Below, piece by piece: positions 1 through 9,205 of a DNA stretch of 64,000 nucleotides. The position numbers and the translations under genes are program-made. The stretch comes from CAMLFJ01 sp040902305. GTDB lineage: Bacteria > Methylomirabilota > Methylomirabilia > Rokubacteriales > CSP1-6. The first letter of the stretch is position 1; the number at the start of each line of letters is the position of its first letter. Location of the stretch: positions 35,828-99,827 of the forward strand of contig JBBDXN010000111.1 of assembly GCA_040902305.1 (NCBI GenBank), given 5' to 3'. Under the pieces are notes generated by a model. That model saw only the letters and a list, made by a program, of their open reading frames with translations, was not told where the DNA came from and ran no database searches.

Positions 1-1
1 T

Positions 2-763
2 CCGCCGATTACCGACGAATGGGTCCGCCGGCTGCTGCGCCGCGAAGGCCTGCGTGCCCAGCGCATCCTGACCTGGAAGACCGCGGATGATCCGGCGTTA
101 GGCCTGAGCCGGAGCCTGCTCTACTGGCTGCAGACCGAGGCGCCGCGCCCCGACGGCAAGGCCGGCTATCCGGGGCTGCGCCTTCGTCCGGACATCACCG
201 GCACCGCCGATGGCTTCGTCAAGCATCCGTACGCGCGCGAGGGTCGGCGCATCATCGGCGAGTTCCGCATCCTCGAGCAGCACGTCGGGGTTGAGGCGCG
301 CCCGGGCGTCGAGGGCGCCGAAGTCTTCCACGACTCTATCGGGATCGGAAGCCACCGGCTGGATCTCCACCCGAGCACCGGCCCTCGCGCGTACGTCGAT
401 CTCGCCCACTGGCCGTTCCAGATCCCGCTGGGGGCGCTGCTGCCCGTCCGGCTGGAGAACCTGCTCCCAGCCTGCAAGAACATCGCGACCACCCACGTGA
501 CCAACTCGGCCTATCGCTTTCAGCCGGTCGAATGGAACGTGGGCGAGGCGGCCGGCGCCCTCGCCGCGTTCTGCATCGGGCGCGGAGCGCAGCCGAGGCA
601 GGTGCACCGGGACCAGGCCCTTCTCGGAGAGTTCCAGTCACTGCTAGCCGATCACCTCGGCGTGCCGCTGGCCTGGCCCGCCTACCGGCCCTACGGGCGG
701 CACTTCCACGGCCCCTGGCGCAAACTCTACCCAATGTCTGCTCCGTTGCCGCGTCGCCCCTGA
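2..763 (+). CDS. FAD-dependent oxidoreductase, C-terminal part (5' end outside window)
   Basis: The frame is open from the first bases to a TGA at 761-763, giving about 253 residues without a start, so the gene enters from the left. The retained part has the C-terminal pattern of the FAD-dependent oxidoreductase family of PF12831: an EQHV segment, HDSIGIGSH, a PFQIPLGALLP block, ENLLPACKNIATTHVTNSAY, then VEWNVGEAAGALAAFC, which in such proteins contacts the flavin. The Rossmann GxGxxG dinucleotide motif would lie upstream and is not visible. The substrate cannot be inferred. Family recognition is firm; the specific reaction is unknown. Confidence 0.8.
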   Translation, partial: PPITDEWVRRLLRREGLRAQRILTWKTADDPALGLSRSLLYWLQTEAPRPDGKAGYPGLRLRPDITGTADGFVKHPYAREGRRIIGEFRILEQHVGVEARPGVEGAEVFHDSIGIGSHRLDLHPSTGPRAYVDLAHWPFQIPLGALLPVRLENLLPACKNIATTHVTNSAYRFQPVEWNVGEAAGALAAFCIGRGAQPRQVHRDQALLGEFQSLLADHLGVPLAWPAYRPYGRHFHGPWRKLYPMSAPLPRRP

Positions 764-1540
764 TCCCTCGAATCCTGACACCTTCGATAGTGACTAGGAG
801 TCGGGTAAAAATTCGGCGTTGCTAGCGCTCGTTGGTCGGCACCAAGCCCAGGATAGAGAGTCCGTCCTCGGGATTCTCTCGGGGACGGTCATCGCCGCCC
901 ACCGCTTGTGGTACGCGGTCCGGCCCACTCGACATAGCAACCGAGTCTCAATGCCTCCTCAACTTGTCAAGGCAGTCGAAACCGCCCTGGCCATGATCGA
1001 GGCTCTTCCGGCCGATGCGAAGACTGCGGAGGAGAAGCGGCTCAAGGAGATCGCTCGCGGGCAGTCTTGTTCGCCGCAATCGCGATGGTTATCCCCGTAT
1101 CCACACTCATCCACAACACAAAAAGTGGACGCTCTGGCGCGGCTCGGCAGCCGGGACCCGAGATCGGTCATGGCCTGATAGAGGATCGCGAGCAACCGTC
1201 GCGCTGTCCGCCAGTGACACGGGGTCCGTGGTCGCCACATGCGTGAGCCCGCTCGTCGTGCGTCGAAACGTGACATTGACACGGTGGATCCTCGCCCCTA
1301 CGGTGGCCCTTCGGGGATCTTCTGCGTGAGCCCGGCGCTCCCTCGAGCGCTCCTCGCGCAGCACTCCAAGGTATGGGCGGAGAAAAATTGGGAGGCGCGG
1401 GACGATGAGCGTGCGTTCGCGACGGGAGACAGTGCAACCTCAGCCAGAGGGCACCCTTGCTGCTATCCACGCGTTGGGGATATCCCTCGGGATAACCCCG
1501 TGGACAAGATGTGGCGGTCGTCGCGCGGTAGAGCCGCCTC
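764..1540. other. Long non-coding region upstream of dnaA, candidate oriC
   Basis: About 780 bases without a convincing gene precede dnaA. A tight cluster of DnaA-box-like 9-mers sits at 1089-1115: TTATCCCCG (1089), GTATCCACA (1097) and TCATCCACA (1107). The last two each differ by one base from TTATCCACA. Further weak matches lie on the opposite strand around 1484-1510 (TTATCCCGA, TTGTCCACG). Position next to dnaA plus clustered boxes supports a replication origin. A short stretch at 951-1065 reads like a charged helix but ends without a domain and was not called. No AT-rich unwinding element is obvious, so oriC is an inference. Confidence 0.5.
1089..1115 (+). promoter_or_regulatory. Cluster of three DnaA-box-like 9-mers
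   Basis: Three consecutive 9-mers resemble TTATNCACA: positions 1089-1097 with two mismatches, and 1097-1105 and 1107-1115 with one each. They lie about 430 bases upstream of the dnaA start on the same strand. The spacing is close to one helical turn, as expected for cooperative DnaA binding at an origin or at an autoregulatory dnaA promoter. The two roles cannot be separated from sequence. Confidence 0.5.
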
Positions 1541-2848
1541 GTGCATAACGCGCTGTGGGCTCGCCTGCTTGTGGCCCTCGAGGGTCAGGTCCCCGAAACC
1601 GCCTTGGAATCGTGGCTGCGTCCCTGCCGGCTCATCACGCTGGCCGGCGACTACCTCCGCGTCGGCGCGCCCAACGCGTTCACGCGCGACTGGGTCGGAC
1701 AGCATCACGTCGACACGATCCAGACCGCCGCCCGCACGGTGCTCGGCGGGAACCCGCGCGTCTCCATCGAGATCGACCCAGAGCCTGCGCGCTCCGCCAT
1801 TCCCTCGCGTGAGAGCGACCCCAGCGCCCCGTCCCCCGATCTCACGCCGCGCTACACTTTCCAGTCCTTCGTGGTCGGCCCCTCCAACCAGTTCGCTCAA
1901 GCTGCCTGCCAGGCCATCGCCGAGTCGCCAGGGACGGCGTATAACCCCGTTTTCCTCTACGGAGGCGTCGGCCTCGGCAAGACCCACCTCCTCCACGCGG
2001 TCGGCCACGAGATGGGCCGCCGCTACCCCTCCCTACGACTGCTCTATCTCTCCTCGGAGCGTTTCACCAACGACCTCATCAATGCCATCCGCTATGACCG
2101 CACTGGCGAGTTTCGCGCGAAATATCGCACCCTCGACCTGCTCCTCATCGACGACATCCAGTTCATCGCCGGCAAGGAGCGCACGCAGGAGGAATTCTTC
2201 CACACCTTCAACGATCTGTACGAGGCCCGCAAGCAGATCGTGGTCTCCTCTGATTCCACCCCGAAGGAGATCCCCGAGCTCGAGGAGCGCCTGCGCTCGC
2301 GCTTCGAGTGGGGCCTCATCGCCGACATCCAGCCGCCCGACTTCGAGACCCGCGTCGCCATCCTGAAGAAGAGAGCCGAGATCGAGGGTGTCCGTCTGCC
2401 CGATGACGTCGCCTACCTGATCGCCAGCCGCATCAAAGCCAACATCCGCGAGATCGAGGGCTCACTCACCCGTATGATCGCCTTTGGCTCACTCAGCGGC
2501 CGCAAAATGACCGTGGATCTCGCCCAAGACGTGCTCGCCGGCCTCTGGGGCGAGGACGAGAAGACCATCACCATCGAGCACATCCAAGAGAAAGCCGCGG
2601 AGTTCTTCGGCCTCAGGTTCGCCGACATGCGCGCCAAAGGCCGAACGAGAGCGGTGGCCTTCCCGCGCCAGATCGCGATGTACCTCGCCCGGCAGCTCAC
2701 CCACGCCTCACTCGCCGAGGTGGGCCGCGCCTTCGGCAAGGACCACACCACCGTGCTGCACGCCGTCGACAAAATCCAGACGCTGCTGAAGGGAGACCCC
2801 AAATTCAAGAAGAGCATCGACACGCTGACCCAGGGTGTTACGACGTAA
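1541..2848 (+). CDS. dnaA: Chromosomal replication initiator protein DnaA
   Basis: DnaA (435 aa) binds DnaA boxes, melts oriC and loads the replicative helicase. Domain I covers about residues 1-80 and is followed by a short linker. The AAA+ domain has Walker A GGVGLGKT at 141-148, Walker B around 201-207 (LLLIDDIQF) and the SRFEWGL sensor/arginine region. Domain IV has the DnaA signature at about 387-411 (ARQLTH, AFGKDHTTVLHA). Length is usual for the family. The start is GTG; no better ATG precedes the conserved domain I. The usual neighbours dnaN and rpmH are absent: the next gene is a converging amidase. Clustered DnaA boxes upstream suggest origin function and autoregulation. Confidence 0.97.
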   Translation: MHNALWARLLVALEGQVPETALESWLRPCRLITLAGDYLRVGAPNAFTRDWVGQHHVDTIQTAARTVLGGNPRVSIEIDPEPARSAIPSRESDPSAPSPDLTPRYTFQSFVVGPSNQFAQAACQAIAESPGTAYNPVFLYGGVGLGKTHLLHAVGHEMGRRYPSLRLLYLSSERFTNDLINAIRYDRTGEFRAKYRTLDLLLIDDIQFIAGKERTQEEFFHTFNDLYEARKQIVVSSDSTPKEIPELEERLRSRFEWGLIADIQPPDFETRVAILKKRAEIEGVRLPDDVAYLIASRIKANIREIEGSLTRMIAFGSLSGRKMTVDLAQDVLAGLWGEDEKTITIEHIQEKAAEFFGLRFADMRAKGRTRAVAFPRQIAMYLARQLTHASLAEVGRAFGKDHTTVLHAVDKIQTLLKGDPKFKKSIDTLTQGVTT

Positions 2849-2940
2849 TCTCGGGCGCGCCGCAGCGCTGCCTGATGTCGGACGTACGCGCTCTTCCGGT
2901 CCAGCTTCCAGTCGGACATTGCGACTCCTCGAACAAACGG

Positions 2941-4359
2941 TCAGGCCGCACTCGACGCGGGGTCGGCCGGATGCTGCTCGTGCCAGCGGGTGGCCTGCTG
3001 ATACGCCTCCCCCACCCGTAAGATGGTCGCCTCGTCGAAGGGCTTCCCGACGAGCTGCAGGCCAACGGGGAGCCCGTCCGCGAACCCGCATGGCACGGAC
3101 AGCGCGGGCAGTCCGGTCAGGTTCCAGGGGTACGTGTAACGCCAACAAGCGTGGAGCACGTGCTCGGGCTGGCCGGCGATCTCGACGTGGCTCTGCGAGA
3201 CCTCCCAACCGCACAAGGGCAATGTCGGCGTCGCGAGGACGTCGACGCCGGCGAAGGCGGCGCGCACCTCATCGATCAGCACCCGGCGCAGGCGCTGAGC
3301 CTTGAGGAAGTCGGTGGCGAAGACAAACTTCCCGGCGTCCATGAGGGCGCGCACCTCTGGCGTGTACTGGGCACGCCGGTCGGGTTGCCGCAGATACGTA
3401 TCGTGCCAGGCGGTGACCGACGCCATCTCGGTCACGAGGATGGCGCCGAGGGCGCCGGCCATGTGGGGGATGGAGACTTCCTCCACCTGCGCGCCGGCCC
3501 CCTCGAGCTCACGCAGGGCCTGGCGGACGACAGGTTCGACGCGAGACTCGATCCGGTCCCAGAAGTGCTCGGACGGCACGCCGACGCGCAGGCCGCGGAT
3601 ACCCTTCTTCAACGAGGCGAGGTAGTCGCCGACGGGCATGTCGGCCGAGCCGGGATCGCGTGGGTCGAAGCCGGCGATCACTCGGAGCGTCAACGCGGCG
3701 TCCTCGACTCGCCGGGTCAACGGCCCGGCGTTGTCCAGAGACCAGGTGTGAGGCATAACGCCGGCCTTCGAGACGCGGCCGTAGGTGGCCTTCAACCCGA
3801 CGACACCCGAGAGCCCGGCGGGGATCCGGATGGACCCCCCAGTGTCTGACCCCATGGCCATGAAGCACATCCCGGCCGCCACGGCGGCTCCGGAGCCGCC
3901 GGACGACAGGCCGGGGTTGCGCCGCACGTCCCAGGGGTTCCGCACAGGCGGGAAGTCGACGCCCCAGGCGGCCTCGCTCATCACGGTCTTGCCGAGGAGC
4001 ACGGCGCCGGCGTCGCGCAAAAGTGCCCAGGTCGTCGAGTCCGACGACGGCATCCGGTCGGTGAAGACCTGGGAGCCGTTGCGGGTGGGGACGCCGACCG
4101 TGTCGTAGTTGTCCTTGATGCCGACGGGGATGCCGTGCAGGGGGCCTCGGTAGCGGCCGGCCGATATGTCGCGCTCGGCGACCCGGGCGGCCTCAAGCGC
4201 CCCCTCGGCATGGACGGAGACGAAGGCGTGCACGGCGCGGTCGACCTTCTCGATCCGGTCGAGACAGGCCTGGGTCAGCTCAACGGGCGAGACGGCGCGC
4301 GACTCGACGGCGCTCGCGGCGTCGGCCAACGATCGCCAGGGCCACTCGGCAGCACTCAT
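2941..4359 (-). CDS. Amidase signature family amidohydrolase
   Basis: Cytoplasmic amide hydrolase (472 aa) with the Ser-cisSer-Lys triad: Lys82 in GIPVGIKDN, Ser152 in the LSSGGSG loop and Ser176 in DTGGSIRIP. Length fits stand-alone amidases and GatA-like subunits. The ATG at 4359 is chosen because the conserved N-terminus begins there and the frame upstream is inside the previous gene. It is the last gene of a three-gene minus-strand operon after a nitrilase and a GatC-like small protein, and starts just past the stop of the latter. The small protein suggests an AtzE/AtzG- or GatA/GatC-like two-subunit enzyme. The divergent amide/amino-acid transporter suggests an imported amide as substrate. 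Substrate is not determinable. Confidence 0.9.
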   Translation of the reverse strand: MSAAEWPWRSLADAASAVESRAVSPVELTQACLDRIEKVDRAVHAFVSVHAEGALEAARVAERDISAGRYRGPLHGIPVGIKDNYDTVGVPTRNGSQVFTDRMPSSDSTTWALLRDAGAVLLGKTVMSEAAWGVDFPPVRNPWDVRRNPGLSSGGSGAAVAAGMCFMAMGSDTGGSIRIPAGLSGVVGLKATYGRVSKAGVMPHTWSLDNAGPLTRRVEDAALTLRVIAGFDPRDPGSADMPVGDYLASLKKGIRGLRVGVPSEHFWDRIESRVEPVVRQALRELEGAGAQVEEVSIPHMAGALGAILVTEMASVTAWHDTYLRQPDRRAQYTPEVRALMDAGKFVFATDFLKAQRLRRVLIDEVRAAFAGVDVLATPTLPLCGWEVSQSHVEIAGQPEHVLHACWRYTYPWNLTGLPALSVPCGFADGLPVGLQLVGKPFDEATILRVGEAYQQATRWHEQHPADPASSAA

Positions 4360-4360
4360 C

Positions 4361-4546
4361 TCACGCCTCCCAGGGGTCGACGTGAAAGCTGAGGATCGGC
4401 TCGATGTCGTCGGGCAAGTCCAGATCACGAAGCTTCTGGATGTCCTCCATCATCCCCTCCAGGATCGACGCGACCTGCTTGAGATCCGCTTCCGACAGCG
4501 GGTAGCCGGCCAGGTCGGCCACGTGCTTGAGCGGCGGCAACGTCAT
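4361..4546 (-). CDS. GatC/AtzG-like small amidase partner
   Basis: A 61-residue protein lies between the nitrilase and the amidase. Its start ATG shares one base with the nitrilase stop (TGATG) and its stop is directly before the amidase ATG, so all three are probably translationally coupled. The visible features are an N-terminal helical segment (LADLKQVASILEGMMEDIQK-like) and a C-terminal DLPDDIEP...FHVDPWEA extension. This resembles GatC and the AtzG subunit, which pack against an amidase-signature enzyme and stabilise it. Similarity is short, so the assignment leans on size, the acidic-proline tail and gene order. Confidence 0.65.
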   Translation of the reverse strand: MTLPPLKHVADLAGYPLSEADLKQVASILEGMMEDIQKLRDLDLPDDIEPILSFHVDPWEA

Positions 4547-5430
4547 CAGTACCACCCCCTGGTTGTTTTGGCGCCGAGCATCTCGTCGTAGATGTCGGTG
4601 CGGCGATCGCGGAGCACCTGGTTGTACTCGGTCCAGTTGCGCTTGCGGCGGGCGTCCGCGAGGTTGGCCTCGGCGTAGAGAATTTCCTCCGTGTCGGGGC
4701 TGGCGGGGCCGGCGATGGGCCAACCGGTATACGACGCGATGAGGCTCTGGCCGAGGAAGGGCTGCCCCCGCTCGGTGCCGACCCGGTCGGCGGCGGCGAC
4801 GAAGACGGAGTTGGCGTGGGCGGCGGCCATGACGAGGATGTTGGCCATCGCCTCTCGGTCTTTCGCTTGCCCCGGGATGGGGACCCAGTTAGTGGGGATG
4901 CAGATGATATCGGCGCCCTGCAGGGCGCAGAGCCGATAGCTCTCGGGGAACCAGCCGTCGTAGCAAATGAAGGTCCCGATACGACCGATTGGCGTCTTGA
5001 AGACCGGGAAGCCGAGGTTACCCGGCTCGAAGAAGAGGTTCTCCGCGTTCCAGAGGTGGTTCTTCCGGAACTTCCCGACGACGCCCGAGGGCCCGATGAC
5101 GACAGCGGCGTTGTAGAGGACCGGCCCGTGCCGCTCGGCGATGCCGGCGACCACGTGGAGACCGTGCTTGCGGGCGACCTCGATCCAGGCCTGGCAGGTG
5201 GGGCCGTCCGGGATCTCCTCGGCCAGCGCGAAGGCCTCCTCGCGGGAGTCGAACACGTATCCCGAATTGCACAGTTCGGGCAGTACAATCAGGCCGGCGC
5301 CCGCGCCGACGGCCTCCTCGATCCGCTCGACGCTCCGGCGGACGTTCCGTTCCTTCTCGCCGACGACCGGCGCCATCTGGACGCAGGCGATCTTCACCAC
5401 CGCCTCGTCGCGTCCCTTTCGATCGCTCAT
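4546..5430 (-). CDS. Carbon-nitrogen hydrolase (nitrilase superfamily)
   Basis: Cytoplasmic C-N hydrolase (294 aa) with the nitrilase triad: Glu52 in LPELCNSGY, Lys123 in FRKNHLW and Cys156 in ICYDGWFPE. It hydrolyses a nitrile, amide or carbamoyl group; members of this family with similar motifs include N-carbamoyl-putrescine and aliphatic amidases. The ATG at 5430 has a GGAGG ribosome site about 6 bases upstream, which decides the start over longer in-frame options. It heads the nitrilase / GatC-like / amidase operon and is divergent from the Liv-type transporter with about 60 bases between the starts, so both directions probably share a control region. Confidence 0.92.
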   Translation of the reverse strand: MSDRKGRDEAVVKIACVQMAPVVGEKERNVRRSVERIEEAVGAGAGLIVLPELCNSGYVFDSREEAFALAEEIPDGPTCQAWIEVARKHGLHVVAGIAERHGPVLYNAAVVIGPSGVVGKFRKNHLWNAENLFFEPGNLGFPVFKTPIGRIGTFICYDGWFPESYRLCALQGADIICIPTNWVPIPGQAKDREAMANILVMAAAHANSVFVAAADRVGTERGQPFLGQSLIASYTGWPIAGPASPDTEEILYAEANLADARRKRNWTEYNQVLRDRRTDIYDEMLGAKTTRGWY

Positions 5431-5491
5431 AGATACCTCCATCGGTCGCATTGTCGCTCGAAACCGAGCTATAGTGCCAGCGGACACTTCG

Positions 5492-7280
5492 ATGGCCGCT
5501 CGGTGGCAAGGCATACTGACCGTCACGACGCTCCTGGCCGCGGGCCTGGCCGCGAGCCCGGTTGTTCTCGATGATTACGCGCAGCAGATTCTCGCCCAGG
5601 CGTTCTTCTTCGCGATCGCGGCAATCACCGTCGATCTCCTCTGGGGCTATACGGGCGTTCTGACGTTTGGCCAGTCGGCGTTCTTCGGGATCGGCGTCTA
5701 CACGGTGGCCCTCGCGCTCGCCTACTACGTTGAGGGGGTGCTCGCGACGGCGGGGGCGATCGTCGTCGCGATGGCGGTGGCGGCGCTGGTGGGCGCAGGG
5801 GTTGGGTGGCTCGCCTTCTTCGACCGCGCCTCGCCGATCTACGCGGCGATCGTGACGCTGGCGCTGCCGGTGGTCTTCACGCAGATCATCCTCTCCGGCG
5901 GCGCGTACACGGGCTCAAGCAGCGGGTTGCCGATTCCGGCGCCGTTCCTCTCAGTCGGGCAGTGGTTCTGGATCTCGGGGGGGGCTCCTCCTGCTCGTGG
6001 CGGTCGGCGCCTACGTGCTCGTCACGAGCGATGCAGGGCGGATTCTGGTCGCAATCCGTGAGAACGAGGACCGCTGTCGGTACCTGGGCCTCCGGACCTC
6101 GCGTCTCAAGATCGGTCTGATGACGGTCTGCAGCGCGGTGGCGGCGCTGGCCGGCGCCTTCTACGTGCTCTTCGGGTCCGTCGCGGCTCACAACTACGGC
6201 GACTTCGTCTTCGGGACGGAGATGGTCGTCTGGACGGCGCTGGGCGGCCGCGGGACGCTGGTCGGCCCGATCCTGGGCACGATCGGCATCAACTACGTCT
6301 CGGCGGTTCTTGGCGGCAACCTCCCTTTCGTCTGGCTCCTCTTCGTCGGCTTCGCGTTCGTGCTGGTCGTCGTCTATCTCCCACAGGGGGTCGTACCGCC
6401 GCTCGTCAGTGGCGTGTCCCGGCTGGTCCGTTCGGCCGCGCAGACGCGGAGGCGGATTCTCGCCCACCCGGCGGCGGACGCCGCTTCGCTACGCGCCCTT
6501 CCCAGAGCGAACGGCGCGGCCACCACCGCGCGCGGGGACGGGCCGGTCCTCGAGTTGCGTGGCGTGTCGAAGCGGTTCGGGAGCCTGCAGGTGCTCGAAG
6601 GGGTGAACCTCGATGCGAGACGGGGCGAGGTCGTGGGGATCGTCGGGCCGAACGGCGCCGGCAAGACTACACTCCTCCGCTGCATCGCGGACGGCCGCGA
6701 GCAGTCGAGCGGCGAGGTGCGGGTGGGCGGCCGCCGGATCGACGGCCTGCCGCCGCAAGAGTGCGTGGCGCTAGGCGTGAGCCGGAAGTTCCAGACGCCG
6801 AACGTCTTCGACGCTCTGACGGTCCTCGACTGCCTACACGTGGCGCGCGCCTACCGGACGCCGGCGTCGCCCTGGCGGCGCTCCCGGACGTTGGAGCTGC
6901 CGGAGCCGGCCCTCCACGCGGTCGAGGTCTCGGGACTCCTGCCGCTCCTGAACGAGCCGGCCGGCCACCTCTCGCACGGAGCCAAGCAGGCCTTGGAGCT
7001 GGCGATGGTGCTCGCGCTCGAGCCGACCGTGCTCCTCCTCGACGAGCCGACGGCGGGGCTCACGCGCGACGAGCGGGCCGCGATCGGCAGCGTGCTACGA
7101 GAGCTGGCCCGGAGCCACCGGCTCTGCCTGCTCCTTATCGAGCACGACCTCGACTTTGTCCGCGAGATCAGCACGCGGCTCGTAGTGCTTCACCAAGGCA
7201 AGATCCTCCTCGATGGCCCGCTCGCGGAGGTGGCCGACTCGGAGCTGGTCCGGACGATTTACATCGGCGCCAAGCCATGA
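5492..7280 (+). CDS. livMG: Fused LivM permease-LivG ATPase of an amide/branched-chain amino acid ABC transporter (one frameshift)
   Basis: Inner-membrane permease and ATP-binding subunit in one polypeptide. Residues 1 to about 330 are LivM-like, with many membrane segments and the GYTGVLTFGQSAFFGIG motif. The rest is LivG-like: Walker A GPNGAGKTTLL, LSHGAKQ in place of the usual LSGGQ, and Walker B VLLLDEPTAGL. The frame breaks at an 8-G run (5977-5984). With seven Gs the reading is continuous through WISGGLLLLVAVGAYV, so this is either a one-base assembly error or a real lesion. The ATG at 5492 follows the divergent nitrilase promoter region. The stop overlaps the livF start (ATGA). Confidence 0.88.
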
Positions 7281-7972
7281 TCGCCATCCAGGCCCTCGAG
7301 GGAGGCTACGGCGAGTCGCCGGTTCTGCGCGGCGTCGCCCTCGACGTCCCGCGCGGAGAGATCTTCGCCATCCTCGGGAAGAACGGGATGGGGAAGACGA
7401 CGCTCCTCAAGACGATCATGGGGCTCCTGCCGGTCAAGAGAGGCCGCGTGGAGCTTCTCGGGCAGGACGTCACCGGATTGCCGCCCTATCGCATCACGCG
7501 CCTCGGGGTGAGCTACGTGCCCCAGGAGAAGTCGATCTTCCAGGACCTGACGGTGGAGGAGAACCTCCGCCTCGCGTTCCGAGACGGGGTCAGTTTCGAG
7601 GCGCGGCTCGAGACGATTGCGCGCTGGTTCCCGGTGTTGAAAGCGCGGCGACAACAGCGCGCGGGGACGCTCTCGGGGGGAGAGCAGAAGATGCTCCTCA
7701 TCGGCCGGGCGCTCCTCACCCGCCCGCGTCTGGTCCTCGTGGACGAGATCACTGAAGGGCTTCAACCCGCCATAATCACGAAGCTCACAGAGGTTCTGAC
7801 GGAGGAGCGGCGCGCGCACGGCCTCACGGTCGTGCTCGTGGAGCAGAACGTCGGGTTCGCGCTGGCGCTGGCGGACCGCTATGCCGTCCTAAAGGGGGGG
7901 GCGATCGTCGAGACCGGGCGCGTCAGCGATGCCGGCGCGCGGGAGCACGTCGAACAACACTTGGTCATCTGA
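7277..7972 (+). CDS. livF: LivF-type ABC transporter ATP-binding protein
   Basis: Second ATPase (231 aa) of the polar amide/amino-acid importer, acting at the cytoplasmic face. Walker A is GKNGMGKTTLL, the Q-loop is VPQEKSIFQDLT, the signature is LSGGEQKM and the Walker B region is RLVLVDEITEGL, where the usual DEPSEGL proline is replaced by isoleucine, as happens in LivF-like proteins. The short length without a C-terminal extension is typical. The ATG overlaps the upstream stop by ATGA, implying translational coupling. The ligand-binding protein follows 19 bases later. Confidence 0.93.
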   Translation: MIAIQALEGGYGESPVLRGVALDVPRGEIFAILGKNGMGKTTLLKTIMGLLPVKRGRVELLGQDVTGLPPYRITRLGVSYVPQEKSIFQDLTVEENLRLAFRDGVSFEARLETIARWFPVLKARRQQRAGTLSGGEQKMLLIGRALLTRPRLVLVDEITEGLQPAIITKLTEVLTEERRAHGLTVVLVEQNVGFALALADRYAVLKGGAIVETGRVSDAGAREHVEQHLVI

Positions 7973-7991
7973 ACCGAAAGGGGGAACAGCC

Positions 7992-9170
7992 ATGCGGAAG
8001 AGTTCGAGAACACTCGTGGCCCTGGCACTGATGCTGGGGCTCGCCACGCTATCGGGTGGCGCGGCGGCGCAGTCGGCCGCTAAGCAGCCGATCGTCATCG
8101 CCGTGCCGGTCGGCCTCTCCGGCGTAAACAGCGTCGTGGCGCCGGCGGTCGTGCAGTCGGCGGAACTGGCGGTCGAGGAGCTGAACGCCAAAGGCGGCAT
8201 CATGGGGCGGCCGGTGAAGCTGATTCCGCTCGACGACGAAAGCGGCCCGGCCGGTGCCGTGAAAGCGTTCAACACGGCGATCCGGCAGCACAAGGCCGAC
8301 GTGATCATCACCATGGAGACGAGCGCGGCGCGCAACGCGGGCGCCCCGATCGCCGACCGCGCGAAGACGCTCTTCATCTACACCTCCTTCTACGAGGGGC
8401 GTGCCTGCGGGAAGTACCTCTACGTCAACGCCTGGGTGCCCGAGCAGATCGTGTCGCCGCTTGTGAAGTTCATGACCAACGAGAAGAAGGTCAAGAAGTG
8501 GTTCGTGCTTGGCAGCGACTATGCCTTCGGGCGCGGGTTGATCGAGCCGGCCAAGAAGATGATTACGCAACTGGGCGGCACGATCCTTGGCGAGGAGTAC
8601 CAGCCGCTCCAGCAGTCCGACTGGACGGCGATCATCAGCAAGATCCGCGCGGCCAACCCGGACGGCATCATGTACGCCACCTCGGGCGGCGGGCCGAACA
8701 TCGACTTTATGAAGCAGTTCAAGGCGGCCGGCTTAAAGATGCCGGTCGGGAGCCTCTCGATCGACGAGCTGACGGCCGAGCAGGGCGGCAACGCGGCCGA
8801 GGGGGTCTACTACACCGCCGACTACTTCACCAGCATCGACAACGCCGAGAACAAGACCTTTCTCGAGGCGATGAAGAAGAAGTTCGGAGCTAATCTCAAG
8901 ACACCGAACTCGCTCTCCGAGCCCGAGTACGACGGCATCCATGCGTACGCCATGGCGGTCGAGAAGGCGAAGAGCACCGACGCGGACAAGGTCGCGGCGG
9001 TGCTGCCGACGATCGTCTTCAAGGGGCCGCGTGGAGCGGTGCAGATGAACAAGCAACACCACGCGCCGCTGCCGGTCTACCTCGGCCAGGTGCAGGCGGA
9101 CGGGAAGACCAAGATCATCCAGAGCTTCGGGCTCGTCGATCCGGGCAACCAGTGCCCGAACCTCAAGTAA
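7992..9170 (+). CDS. livK: Periplasmic substrate-binding protein of the Liv-type transporter
   Basis: Type I periplasmic binding protein (392 aa) with a Sec signal peptide (about residues 1-26, cleaved after GGAAAQ). The mature part shows the Peripla_BP_6 pattern: IVIAVPVGLSG at the start, ELNAKGGIMGRPVKLI, DDESGPAGAVKAFN and a C-terminal GAVQMNKQHH segment. AAAGGGGGA is the ribosome site before the ATG. Family members bind leucine/isoleucine/valine, urea or short amides. Linkage to the nitrilase/amidase operon makes an amide-type ligand plausible, but no ligand-specific residue can be read with confidence. Confidence 0.92.
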   Translation: MRKSSRTLVALALMLGLATLSGGAAAQSAAKQPIVIAVPVGLSGVNSVVAPAVVQSAELAVEELNAKGGIMGRPVKLIPLDDESGPAGAVKAFNTAIRQHKADVIITMETSAARNAGAPIADRAKTLFIYTSFYEGRACGKYLYVNAWVPEQIVSPLVKFMTNEKKVKKWFVLGSDYAFGRGLIEPAKKMITQLGGTILGEEYQPLQQSDWTAIISKIRAANPDGIMYATSGGGPNIDFMKQFKAAGLKMPVGSLSIDELTAEQGGNAAEGVYYTADYFTSIDNAENKTFLEAMKKKFGANLKTPNSLSEPEYDGIHAYAMAVEKAKSTDADKVAAVLPTIVFKGPRGAVQMNKQHHAPLPVYLGQVQADGKTKIIQSFGLVDPGNQCPNLK

Positions 9171-9205
9171 ACGGAAAGAGCTGACCCCGGGGGAGGCCGA
9201 TCGCC

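Noticed and set aside
951..1178. Short frame starting MPPQLVKAVETALAMIEALP upstream of dnaA
   Set aside because: Helical-looking start but no ribosome site or family, and it runs straight through the DnaA-box cluster; probably chance or a fragment.
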